64,000 bases of DNA from Zasmidium citrigriseum. Its lineage: Eukaryota > Ascomycota > Dothideomycetes > Mycosphaerellales > Mycosphaerellaceae. The notes under the pieces are model-generated. The model was not told the origin of the DNA. It saw only the letters and a program-made list of their open reading frames with translations, and made no database searches. A program made the translations under genes and the position numbers. The stretch is from contig NHNW01000045.1 in assembly GCA_002786025.1 (NCBI GenBank), positions 1 through 64,000 of the forward strand, in the 5' to 3' direction. Positions 21,506 to 32,859 of the stretch are shown piece after piece; the first letter of the stretch is position 1; the number at the start of each line of letters is the position of its first letter.

Positions 21506-23528
21506 CTATTGTTGATCCTTTATTGACTGACGCAAAGACTCAATCTCGGCCAGTCGCTTCTTGCGGAGGACTTCGAATGCAGATGCTCCACGAGCTCGAA
21601 GCAAGATGTCTAGGTATCGTTCCAGATCACTCTTTGCCAGGAGCAATCGAACATCGCGGCTCATGCCATGTTTCGAGAGAATCGTTGCCACTGTGGTCTA
21701 TCACAAGTCGTCAGCTCATTCTAATTCGTCTCTCTACTCGCTACTCACAGCATGCTCATATGCTCTCGTGTGGTGGGCTGAGAAGCTGTCTGCTTGCAAA
21801 GGCACGAATCGAACGAGCACGAAGAAAGCAGACAATCCCTCATGGGCGGCTTCCAAGGCTCCATATATGTCCGGCTCAACGCCCGCGGCTCCATTCTCGT
21901 CCATGTAGAGACACATCAAGACCCAAAAGTAGTTGCTGGATACAGCAATTACCTGTCTCAGAAGGCGAGTATCCTGGCCAGCGAATCGACTTTCGCTCAA
22001 CGAGTTGAAAGGTGATGTCCAACTGGAGTACATAGCGCGGAACTCCGCTATGAGCTGTGCTTTGTGAGCGGCGTCTGTGCAGAGGTTACGTCGAAGAGCC
22101 CTGGGAATGCAGATCTTGTTCTGAGACCAGGTTGCGTACTCCCACATGGCTCGCAGGAAATTCACGTCGTTTTGGCTGGAGTCAGCGTCGACAGCATTCA
22201 AAGATAGATCGGTCAGCGGCGAGGCAGTATCCGGTGATTCGTGATCTAAGAGCAAGCCATGGGAGCTCAGGCAGCTTGGGTCAATGTCTGTTATACAAGA
22301 TGGAAGGTCAGAAATCTCCGTGGACTAAGCACGTCTGTGCTTGAAAACTTACCATGAAATGTTGTTCCAGGTGGCATTTCACAGTATAGAGACAGACTTG
22401 TATCCTGGAACATGGTTGCATACCATAGACGGCAGCGTTGCTGCTTTTGCAACGAGGTATCGTCGGGGCGGACCATCTCGGGGTTTCTGTTCAATCCGAG
22501 GCCATACGCTTGTCGTTGAGTCATCCCAGAAAACGTCCAAGCATCTGAGATGTGGTTGTTACTGATTAGATAGTACGTCATCAGAACCATCGTCTGCATA
22601 GTCGACAGCGAGCAGCGGTTGAGGTAAGAGAACAAGCACAAAGCTTGGTGGCTCGCACTGACGTAGAACTGAGACATGGAGACTCTCTCGTCCGGTAGCA
22701 CGCTATCCATATGCTGAGTTCCAATGGCGAACACCATGAACATGAGAGCGATGTGCCCGGCATCACTCTCACATCTCTCGTCTAATGACATGGCCCAAAA
22801 GTTCTCGTAGTCGGCGTCGAATTGGGGCCGGAAGATCACGGGATAGAGTGGATCGACTGCGTGAAAGTACTTCTCCACGAGTGCATCTGCTTGTTCTTTG
22901 CTTGGAACAACTCCGACAACTTCTGTCAAGCCGCCGATGCAGGTCCAGTAGTTTCCGAAGGGATGTTGCTTGTTCTCGTAGGCTGGAAAAAGAGTGAATC
23001 GCTCTTGCTGGCCGTCAGGGGGGCGTTTAGGAGTTAGTGAGGCCTTATCATCGCTGGAAGGTGGCGGTGGTGCGTGGTCTATCTCGGTCCCGTTCAAGAG
23101 TTGCGACAAGAAGTCTGGATCGATACTGTCCATGACAGGAGTTGGAAAGGAGTAGTCGTTGCTTGATTGAGACGCATTGGAGCGATGGGAACGCTTTCGT
23201 GGTCGATATCCTCCTGTGGCAGCCAATATATCCGCTACTTGAGTGTAACGACATGTGGTTTGGCGACGAAGACTGCATGAAATCAGAACTGGCAAGGGAT
23301 GAAGCAAGGCTGGGGCGTACCATGAGAGGCAGGTCGGCCGTGCTCTATCACATCGAACTTTGCGACTGACGCATTCACTGCCTGGAACCATTAGCGAGGA
23401 GAAGTCCCAATGGAATCATGTAGTTGCTCACAATTCAAGGTCGGCTTGTTGCGTTTCCCCTTTCGGCCCCGCCTGGCAGATGCCTCTTCATCCTCGTTTG
23501 GGCGTTCTGCCGCTTGCTGAATTTCCAT
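21506..23528 (-). CDS. Zn(2)Cys(6) transcription factor, candidate cluster regulator
   Basis: Five exons: 23528-23432, 23381-23321, 23272-22353, 22287-21749, 21697-21506, giving 602 residues. The zinc cluster is only visible after splicing: exon 1 ends in the first Cys codon (KRNKPTLN-C), exon 2 holds CSECVSRKVRCDRARPTCLS, and exon 3 begins by completing the fifth Cys, then LRRQTTCRY. The spacing is the classic C-x2-C-x6-C-x6-C-x2-C-x6-C. A basic stretch (ARRGRKGKRNK) precedes it. The fungal transcription factor middle region follows (EKYFHAVDPLYPVIFRPQFD; WTFSGMTQRQAYGLGLNRN; CRLWYATMFQDTSLSLYCE). It lies at the left end of a run of biosynthetic genes and is the only DNA-binding regulator in it, so local control is likely but inferred. 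Confidence 0.88.
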
Positions 23529-23921
23529 GGCTCACAATCATCTCAAAATCTTTGGATGACGAAAAAGACACTGACGGATACAAGAAGAGCTCACGGAGAT
23601 GTAGGGCAGGCGGGGAGGCGGAGTCTCGACTGTCAATCTCTCGGCAAGCGCAAAGGCTGCGAGTGGGGTACGCATTAGATCGCCACCATGTGCACTAGGG
23701 CAAACTCTATGTTGTCACGAATGTGACTTGAATCTCGCGAGTAGTTCAATCAAGTCGATCAATTCATTGCAATCATGCTTCGTATCGTTTGCGAGAAAGT
23801 GAGACTCTAGTCGCAACGGCTCAAGTGGATCTGCAGCTCCTTCACGTATCATTCACTCGCTATGCATTCATACTAGTTGGTTCAGTCAGTACGGCCTTCC
23901 CAAAATCATTATGACAGACAC
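23529..23921. other. intergenic stretch
   Basis: Promoter of the regulator and 3' side of the aldehyde dehydrogenase gene; nothing else seen. Confidence 0.6.
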
Positions 23922-25635
23922 TTACTTGATAAGGACCGTCTTTGGCTCAGTATATGCACGCAAAGCCTGAGACGTGTCAGTAGCGTCACCGGCAAGGCTG
24001 CGACAATGAGCTCACATATTCTCCAAACTCTCTTCCGATGCCGGACTGCTTGCGGCCACCAAATGGAACTTGCATATTCATCTGCTTTGATCAGTAGGCG
24101 AGTCTTGACTACAAGTCGTGATGTACTCACATAGCTGACGCAGTTGATACCGACAACGCCAGTGTCCAGCTTCTTCGAGACTCGGAGAGCGCGAGTGATA
24201 TCTTTGGTGAAGACGCCAGACATCAAACCATATTCGGTGTCATTGGCCATTTTCAGGACCTCATCCTCAGTCTCAAACGTTTTGATGATAGCAACGGGCC
24301 CGAAGATCTCGTTTTTGTAGATCTCAGCGTCAGCCTTGGGGTTCAGAAAGACTGTTGGCTCCATGTAGCAGCCAGTATCTCCATGCTGCACTCCACCGAC
24401 AACAAGTTCGGCCTCATTCTTGCCACGGTCGATCATTCCTCGCACTCTCTCGAACTGACCTTCGTCTACTAGGGGGCCGATCTTGACGCTGTTGTCTTGG
24501 GGGTCTCCCAGATCGGATGTCGCCGCCTTCATCTTCTCCACATACTTGTCGATGAACTGTTTTGAGATGGAAGAGTGAACGTAGACCCTTGTAGCAGCGA
24601 CGCATACTTGTCCCGAGCGAGCAAGTATAGCGTTGACAGTCCATGTCAACGCATTGTCAAGATTGGCATCTTCAAAGACCACGGCAGGGCTCTTCCCACC
24701 AAGCTCGAGTGTGCACCGTTTCAAGTTGCTCTTCGCTGCAGCTTCTTGGATCAGCTTGCCAGTACGGATGCTCCCGGTGAAACTGATCTTTCGTATCCGC
24801 ATATGGCTTGCTAGGAGACCACCAACATCTCCAGCTCCTGTCAAGACCTGCACGACGCCTTTTGGAATGCCAGCCTTCTCGAAAAGGGGAGCTATCGCCA
24901 AGCTTCCAAGAGGTGTCTTTTCTGAAGGCTTTACGATGATGACGTTGCCGGTTGCTAGGGCTGGAATCACTTTGAGAATCATCGTGGGAACAGGAGCATT
25001 GAATGGGTTGACTGCGGCACACACTCCCAGCGGCTCGTGTGTGACGATCTTGGTGAAGCCTGGAATGACGAGTCAGCAATGTCTGGTGCACGAGGTTCAA
25101 GCCATCTCAGAGGAATTCCAGAGTCGTTAATCCCACGAAGAGCATCAGAACGGCTTGCACGAGATCTCTGCGACGGAGAGAGAAGCCATCAATATAGAGG
25201 GCAAGACTTACCATCATCAGCGGGGAAGAAATCCCCTTTCTGCTTGTCCGTCCAGCCTGAGAAGTAGACAATGCAGTTCTTGATATATGTTTTCTCCCTC
25301 GTTGGAATGATTGAAGTAGGGTTGCCCGAAGTCAAGGAATCCAAAGACAAGATGGGAATCAGCTCTTCTTCCATCAGCGCTGCAAGCCGATGCAAGCACT
25401 CCGTTCTCTGCAGAGCCGTGAATTTGCTCCATTCTCCAGCGTATGCTGCTTCGGCGGCCTGTACCGCGAGCTCGACATCTTCTTCGTTCGCAATTGGGAC
25501 GGCGTTGACGACTTCTTGATTGTTCTTCGGATTCTTCAAGGCGTAGGTCTTGCCAGACTTTGCTGAGACGTACTCTCCATTGATGTATAGCTTCGTGAAG
25601 TCTCCTGGGTTGTACTTGGAACCGTTGGTCGTCAT
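23922..25635 (-). CDS. NAD(P)-dependent aldehyde dehydrogenase
   Basis: Four exons: 25635-25212, 25059-24131, 24081-24016, 23966-23922, giving 487 residues, normal for the family. The start is the ATG at 25635 (MTTNGSKYN); codons further upstream lack ATG. Family signatures: the cofactor-fold segment NPFNAPVPTMILKVIPALAT, KPSEKTPL, SFTGSIRTGK, the general-base Glu in LELGGKSP (about residue 259) and the nucleophile in ARSGQVCVAATR (Cys about 292). The last two exons encode the conserved [31 protein letters not shown] end. Intron 1 is long for this window (152 bases) and contains an internal acceptor-like GTCGCAG that would lead to a stop if used. Predicted reaction: oxidation of an aldehyde to the acid in the cytosol, possibly feeding an acid to the CoA ligase or adenylation enzyme nearby. 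Confidence 0.92.
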
Positions 25636-25963
25636 CGTTGCTGTTGGGTCGTTTAACCTCAATCAAAGTGTAGAACGTCCTGGTGTCGTTCGCACAGACA
25701 GCCTTCGAAGGTCGTCATACTCTTTGCAGAGAGCTTCAGCATCGCGGGGTCTGATGCCGCTTCATGCAGGTACCGCATGCAGATCATTCGTCGCTTCCCC
25801 GGAAATGTCACATCTGCGGGGAGATGGAGGTGGAGGTGGAGGTGGCTCGAACAGACCCCGTCTGGAAATAGTTCGGACACGAGCTCGGGAATACCACGCC
25901 TAAGGCTAAGGAGGAGTTCTGGATGTTGGTGGGTTTTCGAACATTTCTCCGAGATGGCAACCT
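25636..25963. other. intergenic stretch
   Basis: Promoter of the aldehyde dehydrogenase gene. Includes a short GGAGGT tandem run near 25823-25850. No gene supported. Confidence 0.6.
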
Positions 25964-27218
25964 TCATGCCTCTGGCTCGAATTGCAAGTTCCTTAATTTC
26001 TTACCATCGCGGTAGAGACCATCTACCAGCTGCTTCCTCCTCGCCTTCCCTTCGTAGGGTAGCTCATTCACGAAAGCCCAATGCATGGCCTCCTTGTACC
26101 CCTTCTGCTTCCAATCATTCAGAGTCGCTTTGGGGAAGAAGGGTAGCACGTCAAGTGGTGCGATGTCGTGAGCAATGAGAAGCAATATGTTCGGATCGGC
26201 ATCGAACTCCTTCAACGCTTCAATGGACTTTTCCGCTACAGGTGGGTCAGCGTAGAAGGAGGCTGGTCCTGTTGAAACGTTGTAGAATGGATTCTGTGGA
26301 TGTCAGCGGAAGTGAAGCTACTTAAGAGGAAGATTCGTACCTCTTTGGAAATCGTTTGATTAGGATGGCATACTGTAAATGCCAAGCAAGGGCAAGGACG
26401 AGGTAGATACGAATCCAAGGCCGTCTCGCTCGGTAGGTGATCAGGCATTGGCAGGTACTTGGAAGGCCTGACCGAGCCTATAGATTCATCAATCAGCTGG
26501 AGGTAATCATGTTATGTTCATTCATCTCCCACTGACCTGTAAAGTGACAGGTGTCACCACCGAGAAAGATGGCAGTCTCAGGCGTGGTCCTGACGAGAGC
26601 AGCAATGTGTCCAGTTGCGTGGCCAGGAACGTTGAGTATGTACAACGATCCATCGCCGAAGTAGTCGTATGCTTGATACTTTCCAATATGCAGGGAGTCG
26701 TCAAAAGGTACCTCGACTACATCGCGACCAGAGAATGCCGATTCTGGAAAAGGCGAGTCCTCTCGAGATGGCCACCCTGGCAGGAAAGCATCCCTGAAGC
26801 CTGGTCCAACATACAACTTGATATGCTTCGGTAGTACCGAGGTATCTCCTGAATGATCGAAGTGCCAGTGACTCAGGATTACTGCACTGATTTGCCGAAT
26901 GTCGACTCCTCCATCAATCAGAATGTCGTGCGTGTCTCGGGTGACTTTCAAGCCAGGAACGTGTCCATTGATCAGCTCCGCGATGTGAGGTACGGAGTTG
27001 TACCAATCTTTACGAGCACCCAGATCGAAGACCAACTGTGTGTCAGTTGCCTTGTGTAGTATGTGGAAGGCATAGGTTGGCAGATTCATCCATTCATGAC
27101 CGGGAATGTCTGGCTGAACCAGGTAAGATGGAGGAGCAGTGATTTCCGTCGTGGTGTTGATTATTGATACTTCGCATACTGCATCGCTCTTTGGCACATT
27201 GACTGGCGGAGGATCCAT
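25964..27218 (-). CDS. metallo-beta-lactamase-fold hydrolase, lactonase-like
   Basis: Three exons: 27218-26537, 26477-26341, 26293-25964, giving 382 residues. The start MDPPPVNVPKSD is the ATG at 27218. The zinc-binding motif HWHFDHSGD (about residues 116-124) follows the strand ISAVILS; further ligands appear in NVPGHATGHIAALV and FLGGDTCHF, and the C-terminal LLIAHD supplies the last His. This arrangement resembles fungal members of the AHL-lactonase branch (AttM/AiiA-like) of the superfamily. Likely reaction: hydrolysis of a lactone, ester or thioester in the cytosol. In a cluster with a Baeyer-Villiger-type oxygenase, a lactone substrate is an attractive guess. The donor of intron 1 is GTCAGT and both joins keep the frame. 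Confidence 0.88.
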
Positions 27219-27540
27219 TGCACCTGTGTGCTTATTTGACAAAGACAGATCAGTGCGTTGCAAGAAGTTTCAAGTTGTTTATCCTCATGCGTTTCCGTGA
27301 GTCTGCACCTGACCCAGACACTCAGTGCGGAGTACATGTAGCTAGCTGCGTAAACATACCTATTTCCGCTATACGTTCTCATGATCGGACATGCGGAGGT
27401 CCTTCCTTCATGCAAGTCTCCCAAGGCTTGGATCCCCAAGCGAGACGCCACTTGTTGTGGCTCTTGAGAAGATGAAGTTTCATCGAAGAAGCTCAGATTC
27501 GGGGACTCGAGGCACATATGTCATTCCAAGGACGTAGATA
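27219..27540. other. intergenic stretch
   Basis: Promoter of the metallo-beta-lactamase gene and 3' end of the CoA ligase gene. CGGACATGCGG near 27386 has the spaced-CGG look of zinc-cluster sites; not proven. Confidence 0.5.
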
Positions 27541-29625
27541 TCACAATCGCGGCTTGGACTGACTCTCCACTTTCTTCATCAAATCTTCACGCAGAATTCG
27601 CTTTAGTAGCTTGCCACTGGCGGATTTGGGCAGTGCATCGACGAATATTACGCCGTCGAGCTGCTTGTACTTCGCCAGACGTTTGCTCATGTATTCCTTG
27701 ACTTCTTGCTCGACCAGATCGACATCAGGCTTCTTGACGATGAATGCAATCGGAACTTCGCCGGAATTGCTTTGCGATGGCATCCCGATGATGGCAACGT
27801 CCCCGACTTTGGGATGCTGCAGCAAGACTGCTTCGAGTTCGGACGGAGAGACCTGGAACGACCGAACTTTGATGAGCTCCTACAACGTGATCAGTATGTG
27901 TTAAGACGCAGACCTCCACACGACCAAGTTACCTTCTTGCGATCCACAATGAACCATCGCTTCGTTTCTCCGTCTCGGTAAGCGATGTCTCCGGTATGGA
28001 AGTATCCCTCGGAATCCCAGTCCCTGGCATTGGCTTCAGGATTTTCGAAGTATCCTTGACAGACCAAGGGCCCTCGAACGCATAGCTCGCCACGGCGATC
28101 AAATGCGGTGATGTCGTTGCCATCGTCGTCTACCAGCTTGGCGTCCATGTTGGGCAGCATATTGCCAACGCTCCCAGTGGCATCGTCTAGGGGATAGCGA
28201 GTCATCGAGCATGTGCATGACGTTTCCGTCATTCCCCAGACTTGGGTCAAGGGTGCATCGGGTGCCATGAGGGCTTTCAATCTTGATTGAGACCATTTGT
28301 CAACTGGCGCTGCGCCCGCGTGACCTATCCTAATGCTCTTGAGGCTGTACTTCTTCGACAACGGTGAGTTGACGATGGCGTGGATCAACGGAGGGACGAA
28401 AGCTCCTTCGGTGATCGAGTACTTCTCTACTACTTTCAGGTAGGTCTCCAGGTCAAATCGCGGAACAATATATATCCCGTCGCCGGATCTGAGAGGTGCA
28501 TAATGGGCTAGAGGTGCAGTTGCAGCATGGAACATAGGTAGGATCATGATTCTCCTCCGCTGCCGACCGTAGAGTCAGGATCGTGTGGAGCGCATGTCTA
28601 GTCAATCTCAAACTTACCTCCCAAGTGCAAGGATTCCATTCTGTGAATAGACGGTGCTCAGCAATGAGGTTGTGGTGAGATAACTGAGCCGCTTTTGGCA
28701 ATCCTGCAGAACTTAAGCTGATTTCAGAGCTTGAGGTGACGAGTGCCTACCTGTAGTGCCGCTGCTGAAAAGCCGAGCGAGCGTCGTATTCTTCGAGGAG
28801 TCCAGATCATCAAATCTTGGCCAATCTGTCTCTCCGTGTTGGAAAAGAGTTCTCCAGGAGCGATGCCCTTGGCGGCCTTCATCGTCGAATATAAGGATAT
28901 TGTGCGATGGAATGCCGGCCTCTTGCGAAGCAGCAATGATATTGTCGAGCAAGTCGGGCTGAGTGATCACCATGCGAGCCTTTGACGCTCTCAAGTGGTG
29001 ACTCAACTCATAGGTTCTGAAGCACGTCAGTCTAGCAACAAGCAGGCTGTTGCTTGAATGCTCACTGATATGCCGGGTTGGTACCAGTATATACGCCCCC
29101 TATTCAGATCAGTCAGTGGAGCTCTTGTGCGTTAACGAGAAAGGTTCGACGATGCACACGCCATCTCAGCACTTGCTTCCCTGTCCTGAGCCATCAAAAG
29201 CCCCTGTAGAGATTTGGGAAAGCGTAGAGCGTCGAGAAGAGTGGTGACAGATGTTTTCGAGCAAACAGCCATCTGGACTTCTAAGGCAGACATACCAAAG
29301 CCTGCAATGCCATTCACGAGGACGGGATAGTTCAAGTCATTGAAGCTATGTATGCACACGCAGTCGCCTTTCAACAACCCTGCAGCTTTGAATCCAGCAG
29401 CAAGCTGTCGAATGGCCTTGCGACATTGCGCTGCTGTCCAGAAACGATCGGGGTTGAGAGCGTCAATGTACAGGGGCTTGTGTTGGTCGAACTGCGGCTC
29501 GTCAAAGTAGTACGAAAGAATGTCCTGGGTTGGAATACTGTATGGCTCATCAGCAAAGTGTCCATCCACTCAGAGATTCAGGAAGGTCTGGCGTACGGAA
29601 AATGTTCCTCGGCGAGAAATGGCAT
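27541..29625 (-). CDS. 4-coumarate-CoA-ligase-like acyl-CoA synthetase
   Basis: Seven exons: 29625-29597, 29537-29296, 29099-29066, 29016-28751, 28703-28618, 28559-27933, 27879-27541, giving 540 residues. Exon 1 codes only MPFLAEEHF and exon 3 is just 34 bases (GVYTGTNPAY). Adenylate-forming motifs are complete: LFSSGTTGLPKAAQLSHHN (P-loop), PMFHAATAPLAHYAPL, QVWGMTETSC, GYFHTGDIAYRDG, and the hinge DRKKELIKVRSFQVSPSELE. The protein ends KPRL, a weak variant of the peroxisomal PTS1 tripeptide. Role: ATP- and CoA-dependent activation of an aromatic or medium-chain acid. It neighbours an acyl-CoA dehydrogenase with a strong PTS1, which fits a shared peroxisomal step. The substrate cannot be predicted. 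Confidence 0.9.
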
Positions 29626-30272
29626 CTTCGCGCCGAACCGACCTCAAGGTAAGACGTACTTTTGTCAGTAAAGAAGGTCTGTTGAAGCTCTTTCACCTCC
29701 TCGTGCCCTTGCAGCGTCTTCCCCACACCCGTTCAAGCTCGAATTGCACTATTGCTGACTCCAAAACGATCGCCTATTTCCGCTGGTCGTGCTCTTGGCG
29801 TCCTCTATCTCCTCAGATCGGAAATGACCATCTTTGAGGCCGCCGCACTCCACAACGCATCAGACCGACTTCAGCATCAGCTGCGAATACCGGAGAAAAG
29901 CTTGCGTAGGTCCCATGAGATTGCCAGGTGGCCGACGGCTCACAATGCTTCTGTCGCTTACTGTGGTGACGCGTTCGCCGGTTCTTCCTCGAGCATGGCC
30001 TGCTGTCGTGCGCCCGCACACCGAGCGGGCATGCGAGTGTTCGTCTCAAGACATTCTCACGGTCATTATGGTTGATGGGAACTTCAAGCGATGGAAGATG
30101 AGTCATGAAAAGATGGCGTGGATGGAGAAAGAATTTCCCTTTGGGTGAGGACTGCAAGGCGCGAGTCCAATGACGTAGTCAAAACATCACGTGACGAGGC
30201 TTCAGCCTGACATTCAGCAGACAAAGACCTGTGCGAGGACGCATGCTACAGAAGCTAACGAGAGTAACGTCT
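29626..30272. other. intergenic stretch
   Basis: Promoter of the CoA ligase and 3' side of the peroxidase gene. A CACGTG palindrome occurs near 30189 but outside any context like that of the BTB promoters. No gene supported. Confidence 0.55.
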
Positions 30273-31535
30273 TCAGTCGCAGTTGTTGAGAAGGATACAA
30301 GTTGCATTCTAGCAGTCGTCAGCCTCGAAATCCAAGATGGACCAGAGTACTTACCTCAAGCTTGCCAGTAATGGGATTGCGCAGCTCAATCACATCCCTC
30401 AGCGTACCCTCGCCCAGAGATAGTCCTTCTGGCAGGGCTTCCGGATTTGCCAACTGCAGTTGAAGTATTTGTGCCCCCAAGGTCAAGAGGTTGCACTCGT
30501 TCGCTGCAAACGGAATGATCAGCAATGCCCTCCATCTGCGGGATTGCCGTCCTTACCTGGCTTCTGCCAGCCAAGTTCATATGGAAGTCTCTCTTTCTCT
30601 ATTCTCCATCGTCAGTCCAGAATCTCATACGATACATGCTCAGTTGGCTTACCAAAAAGTGATCTAACATATTCGACTGGGGCGACACCCGTTCCATCAT
30701 TCTTTCCCATCGTCTGAAGATATAGTGCAGTTTCACCATAGCTCAATACAATCTGGCGTGCACCATATATGAACTTGTCCGGGTTCAGAGCTCTTTGGAC
30801 TTTGATGCGGTTGTATCTGGCCAGCGATGCTTGCTTGATGCTCGTATTCTCTTGGCCAGCATAGTATGCAAGAACTTGGTTCCATTTTGATTGGTTGAAA
30901 GTGTGATCATTGCCTTCGTAATAGTCGGCCCGAGAGAGACTACCGTCATGCTCGATAGGAAACTAGAGAAGTAAGTATCCTCTTTTTCTATGATGGGTAG
31001 AGCACATACGTTGTGGCGGTCAAGGTCATCCATATTGAAAGATGTAGCGAGCGGGTTTGATGGTGCCATGAGAGCAAGAAGTCCAACTCCCGTAGCGAAG
31101 TCGGCACCCACATTCAAGCCCTCTTTAAGACCAACGATGACTACTGCAGTCAGTTTACGGCTCTTGCCATTCCTCAGTATACCGACCATCATTGAGCGTG
31201 AGACCCTTGCCGCTGCGAGGGAGAAAGCCTGACAAATATTAGCTCTCAGCATAGCTTCAAGGTCATTCGAGAGCACTACCGTGATTTGCGAGGGAGTTTA
31301 TGCCTTTCAAGAACGTCAGCGCTTTCCAAAGCTTCATAAGACCCCAGTACCATACCAGGACATGGCGATCGGACTGTTACATAATTAGCACAATTTCGTC
31401 TAATAGTCGCTCGTAGCAACAAGTCGTACCATCTCCAGCTTGCGGTGCGATGTACTCATGGCCAGCAGGCGCTTGTCCACAGACGAAAGACGGGATCAAG
31501 GCCAATGAAGCACTTAAAGCCGCTTTGAGTCCCAT
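30273..31535 (-). CDS. secreted haem-thiolate peroxidase (chloroperoxidase/peroxygenase family)
   Basis: Nine exons: 31535-31430, 31373-31356, 31303-31280, 31228-31187, 31143-31010, 30962-30653, 30598-30557, 30503-30355, 30308-30273, giving 286 residues. A signal peptide starts the protein (MGLKAALSASLALIPSFVCG). The proximal haem-ligand motif PCP (Cys about residue 40) is coded by an 18-base exon in the context DVRSPCPGINSLANHG, followed by FLPRSGKGLTLND and the distal EHDGSLSR motif (Glu112, His113, Asp114). These are the family-defining residues of Peroxidase_2, which includes chloroperoxidase and unspecific peroxygenases; the EHD form is typical of short ascomycete enzymes. Likely chemistry: H2O2-driven hydroxylation, epoxidation or halogenation, in the secretory path or outside the cell. 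The splice between exons 4 and 5 (donor GTCGGT) is the least certain. Confidence 0.88.
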
Positions 31536-32209
31536 GGTGGAAGTCCGAGAGCCTCTGCAGCAACAATTGTGGATTTAAGATCTCAGGGAGGCTGAGATGA
31601 CAAGCCGTGGAAACAAAGACGAGAGGTCGACACGAAGTAAAGACTTGTAGCTCTGGAGAAGTGGAATGAGTAATGGACGCTCGCGCATTGGTGGTTGCTT
31701 TTACAACAGTTCGTCACCCTCGTGTTAAGCTTCACTTGTGCGCGTGGCAGCGATCGATCGTGGCAGTAAATCCGACTATTGCCGCTGCACTCTCGTAAAG
31801 CTCGTACTTTGGCAGAGCGAAAGAGCAAACACATTGGTTGTTACATAAGAGTCTCCTCTTAGCGTCTTCTTCTCGCATGGACTCAGGCAAGCTTGCATGT
31901 GATCACGCTTTCATCCACAGAGAGGCAACGGACCACTGGACGAAGTAGCAAGGCTGCGTCACGCTGTACACTGTAAAGATACGAATGTCATCTTCAGCGC
32001 CATCTTGCGGCATCGATGGGACCATGGGGAAGCGAGGGTCATTATATTACGAATCGTTTGAAGAGAGGACGGTGGGAGTCCAACAACTTTTCAGTAAACA
32101 TGTAAGGTACCAGTCAACAGCTCTTTCGCGGCTATGCTGCTTCTTCACGGACCGACAAGATCCCAAACAGCTCTCCTCAAGTCCACCGTCACGTTAACCG
32201 ATAGTGCAT
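31536..32209. other. intergenic stretch
   Basis: Promoter of the peroxidase gene and 3' side of the secreted unknown. No supported gene. Confidence 0.55.
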
Positions 32210-32859
32210 CTAAACAATGTTTGGAAACCTTGGAATCGGAAGCAACTTGTAAATGTCCACAGGCTGGCCAGCAATGTAAGTTGGGACCTCAGCATAGGCT
32301 CGAACGGCGGAGATGCGGCAGTTGGTGTTGAAGTCGATGTAGACTTGACCGGAGAATGTGACTGGAATAGGCACAAGAGACTGTACGCCGAGTGTGACAT
32401 TGGCTAAGGTAGAGCGTTAGAAACCACCCGCAATGGATACAATGATCGTACGTACTGTAGATGACGGTCGTTCCATTGTCCGGGAAGTCAACATATTGTC
32501 CAGTGACTTTGGAGAAGACTTGGCGAGTCTCGGTTCCAAAGTTCACGACACCGCTGCCTGGATGAAGGTGAGAGATTAGCAAATGCCCCAAACGTGAGAG
32601 ACGAGAGAGTCTGTAGCTTTGTACCTGTTACGGCGACGGGAACAGGCCCTCCGCCGTTGGGATAAATGAGAGTTCCACAAGATCCATTGTGGTCAGGGAC
32701 GCCGAATGGGATGGCGTTGAAAGCGTTGTAGGTCGATACAGGATCAGGCTGGGAATAGGCATATGGGACCATCTGGCTCAATCTGACCCGTTCTGCTCCA
32801 TCGCAGGCTGCCATAGCAGAGCCCAGCAAAGGGGCGATGAGGAGGATGGAAGCAAGCAT
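32210..32859 (-). CDS. small secreted protein of unknown function
   Basis: Three exons: 32859-32625, 32557-32456, 32403-32210, giving 176 residues. It begins with a signal peptide (MLASILLIAPLLGSAMA) directly followed by Cys. The mature protein has only three cysteines (ACDGAE, GSCGTL, TNCRIS), potential N-glycosylation sites (NGS, NGT, NVT), and alternating hydrophobic strands (GVVNFGTETRQVFSKVTGQ, VQSLVPIPVTFSGQVYIDF) that suggest a beta-sandwich. I recognise no family. It lies between the secreted peroxidase and the acyl-CoA dehydrogenase, so it may be part of the cluster or an independent secreted protein. All three junctions keep the frame, which supports the model. Confidence 0.7.

Noticed and set aside
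25217..25666. 149-codon minus-strand open frame overlapping the aldehyde dehydrogenase
   Set aside because: Shadow frame of exon 1, Arg-rich as usual for shifted frames.
30187..30194. CACGTG palindrome near the peroxidase/CoA-ligase spacer
   Set aside because: Lacks the extended block found at the BTB genes; a lone hexamer is expected by chance.
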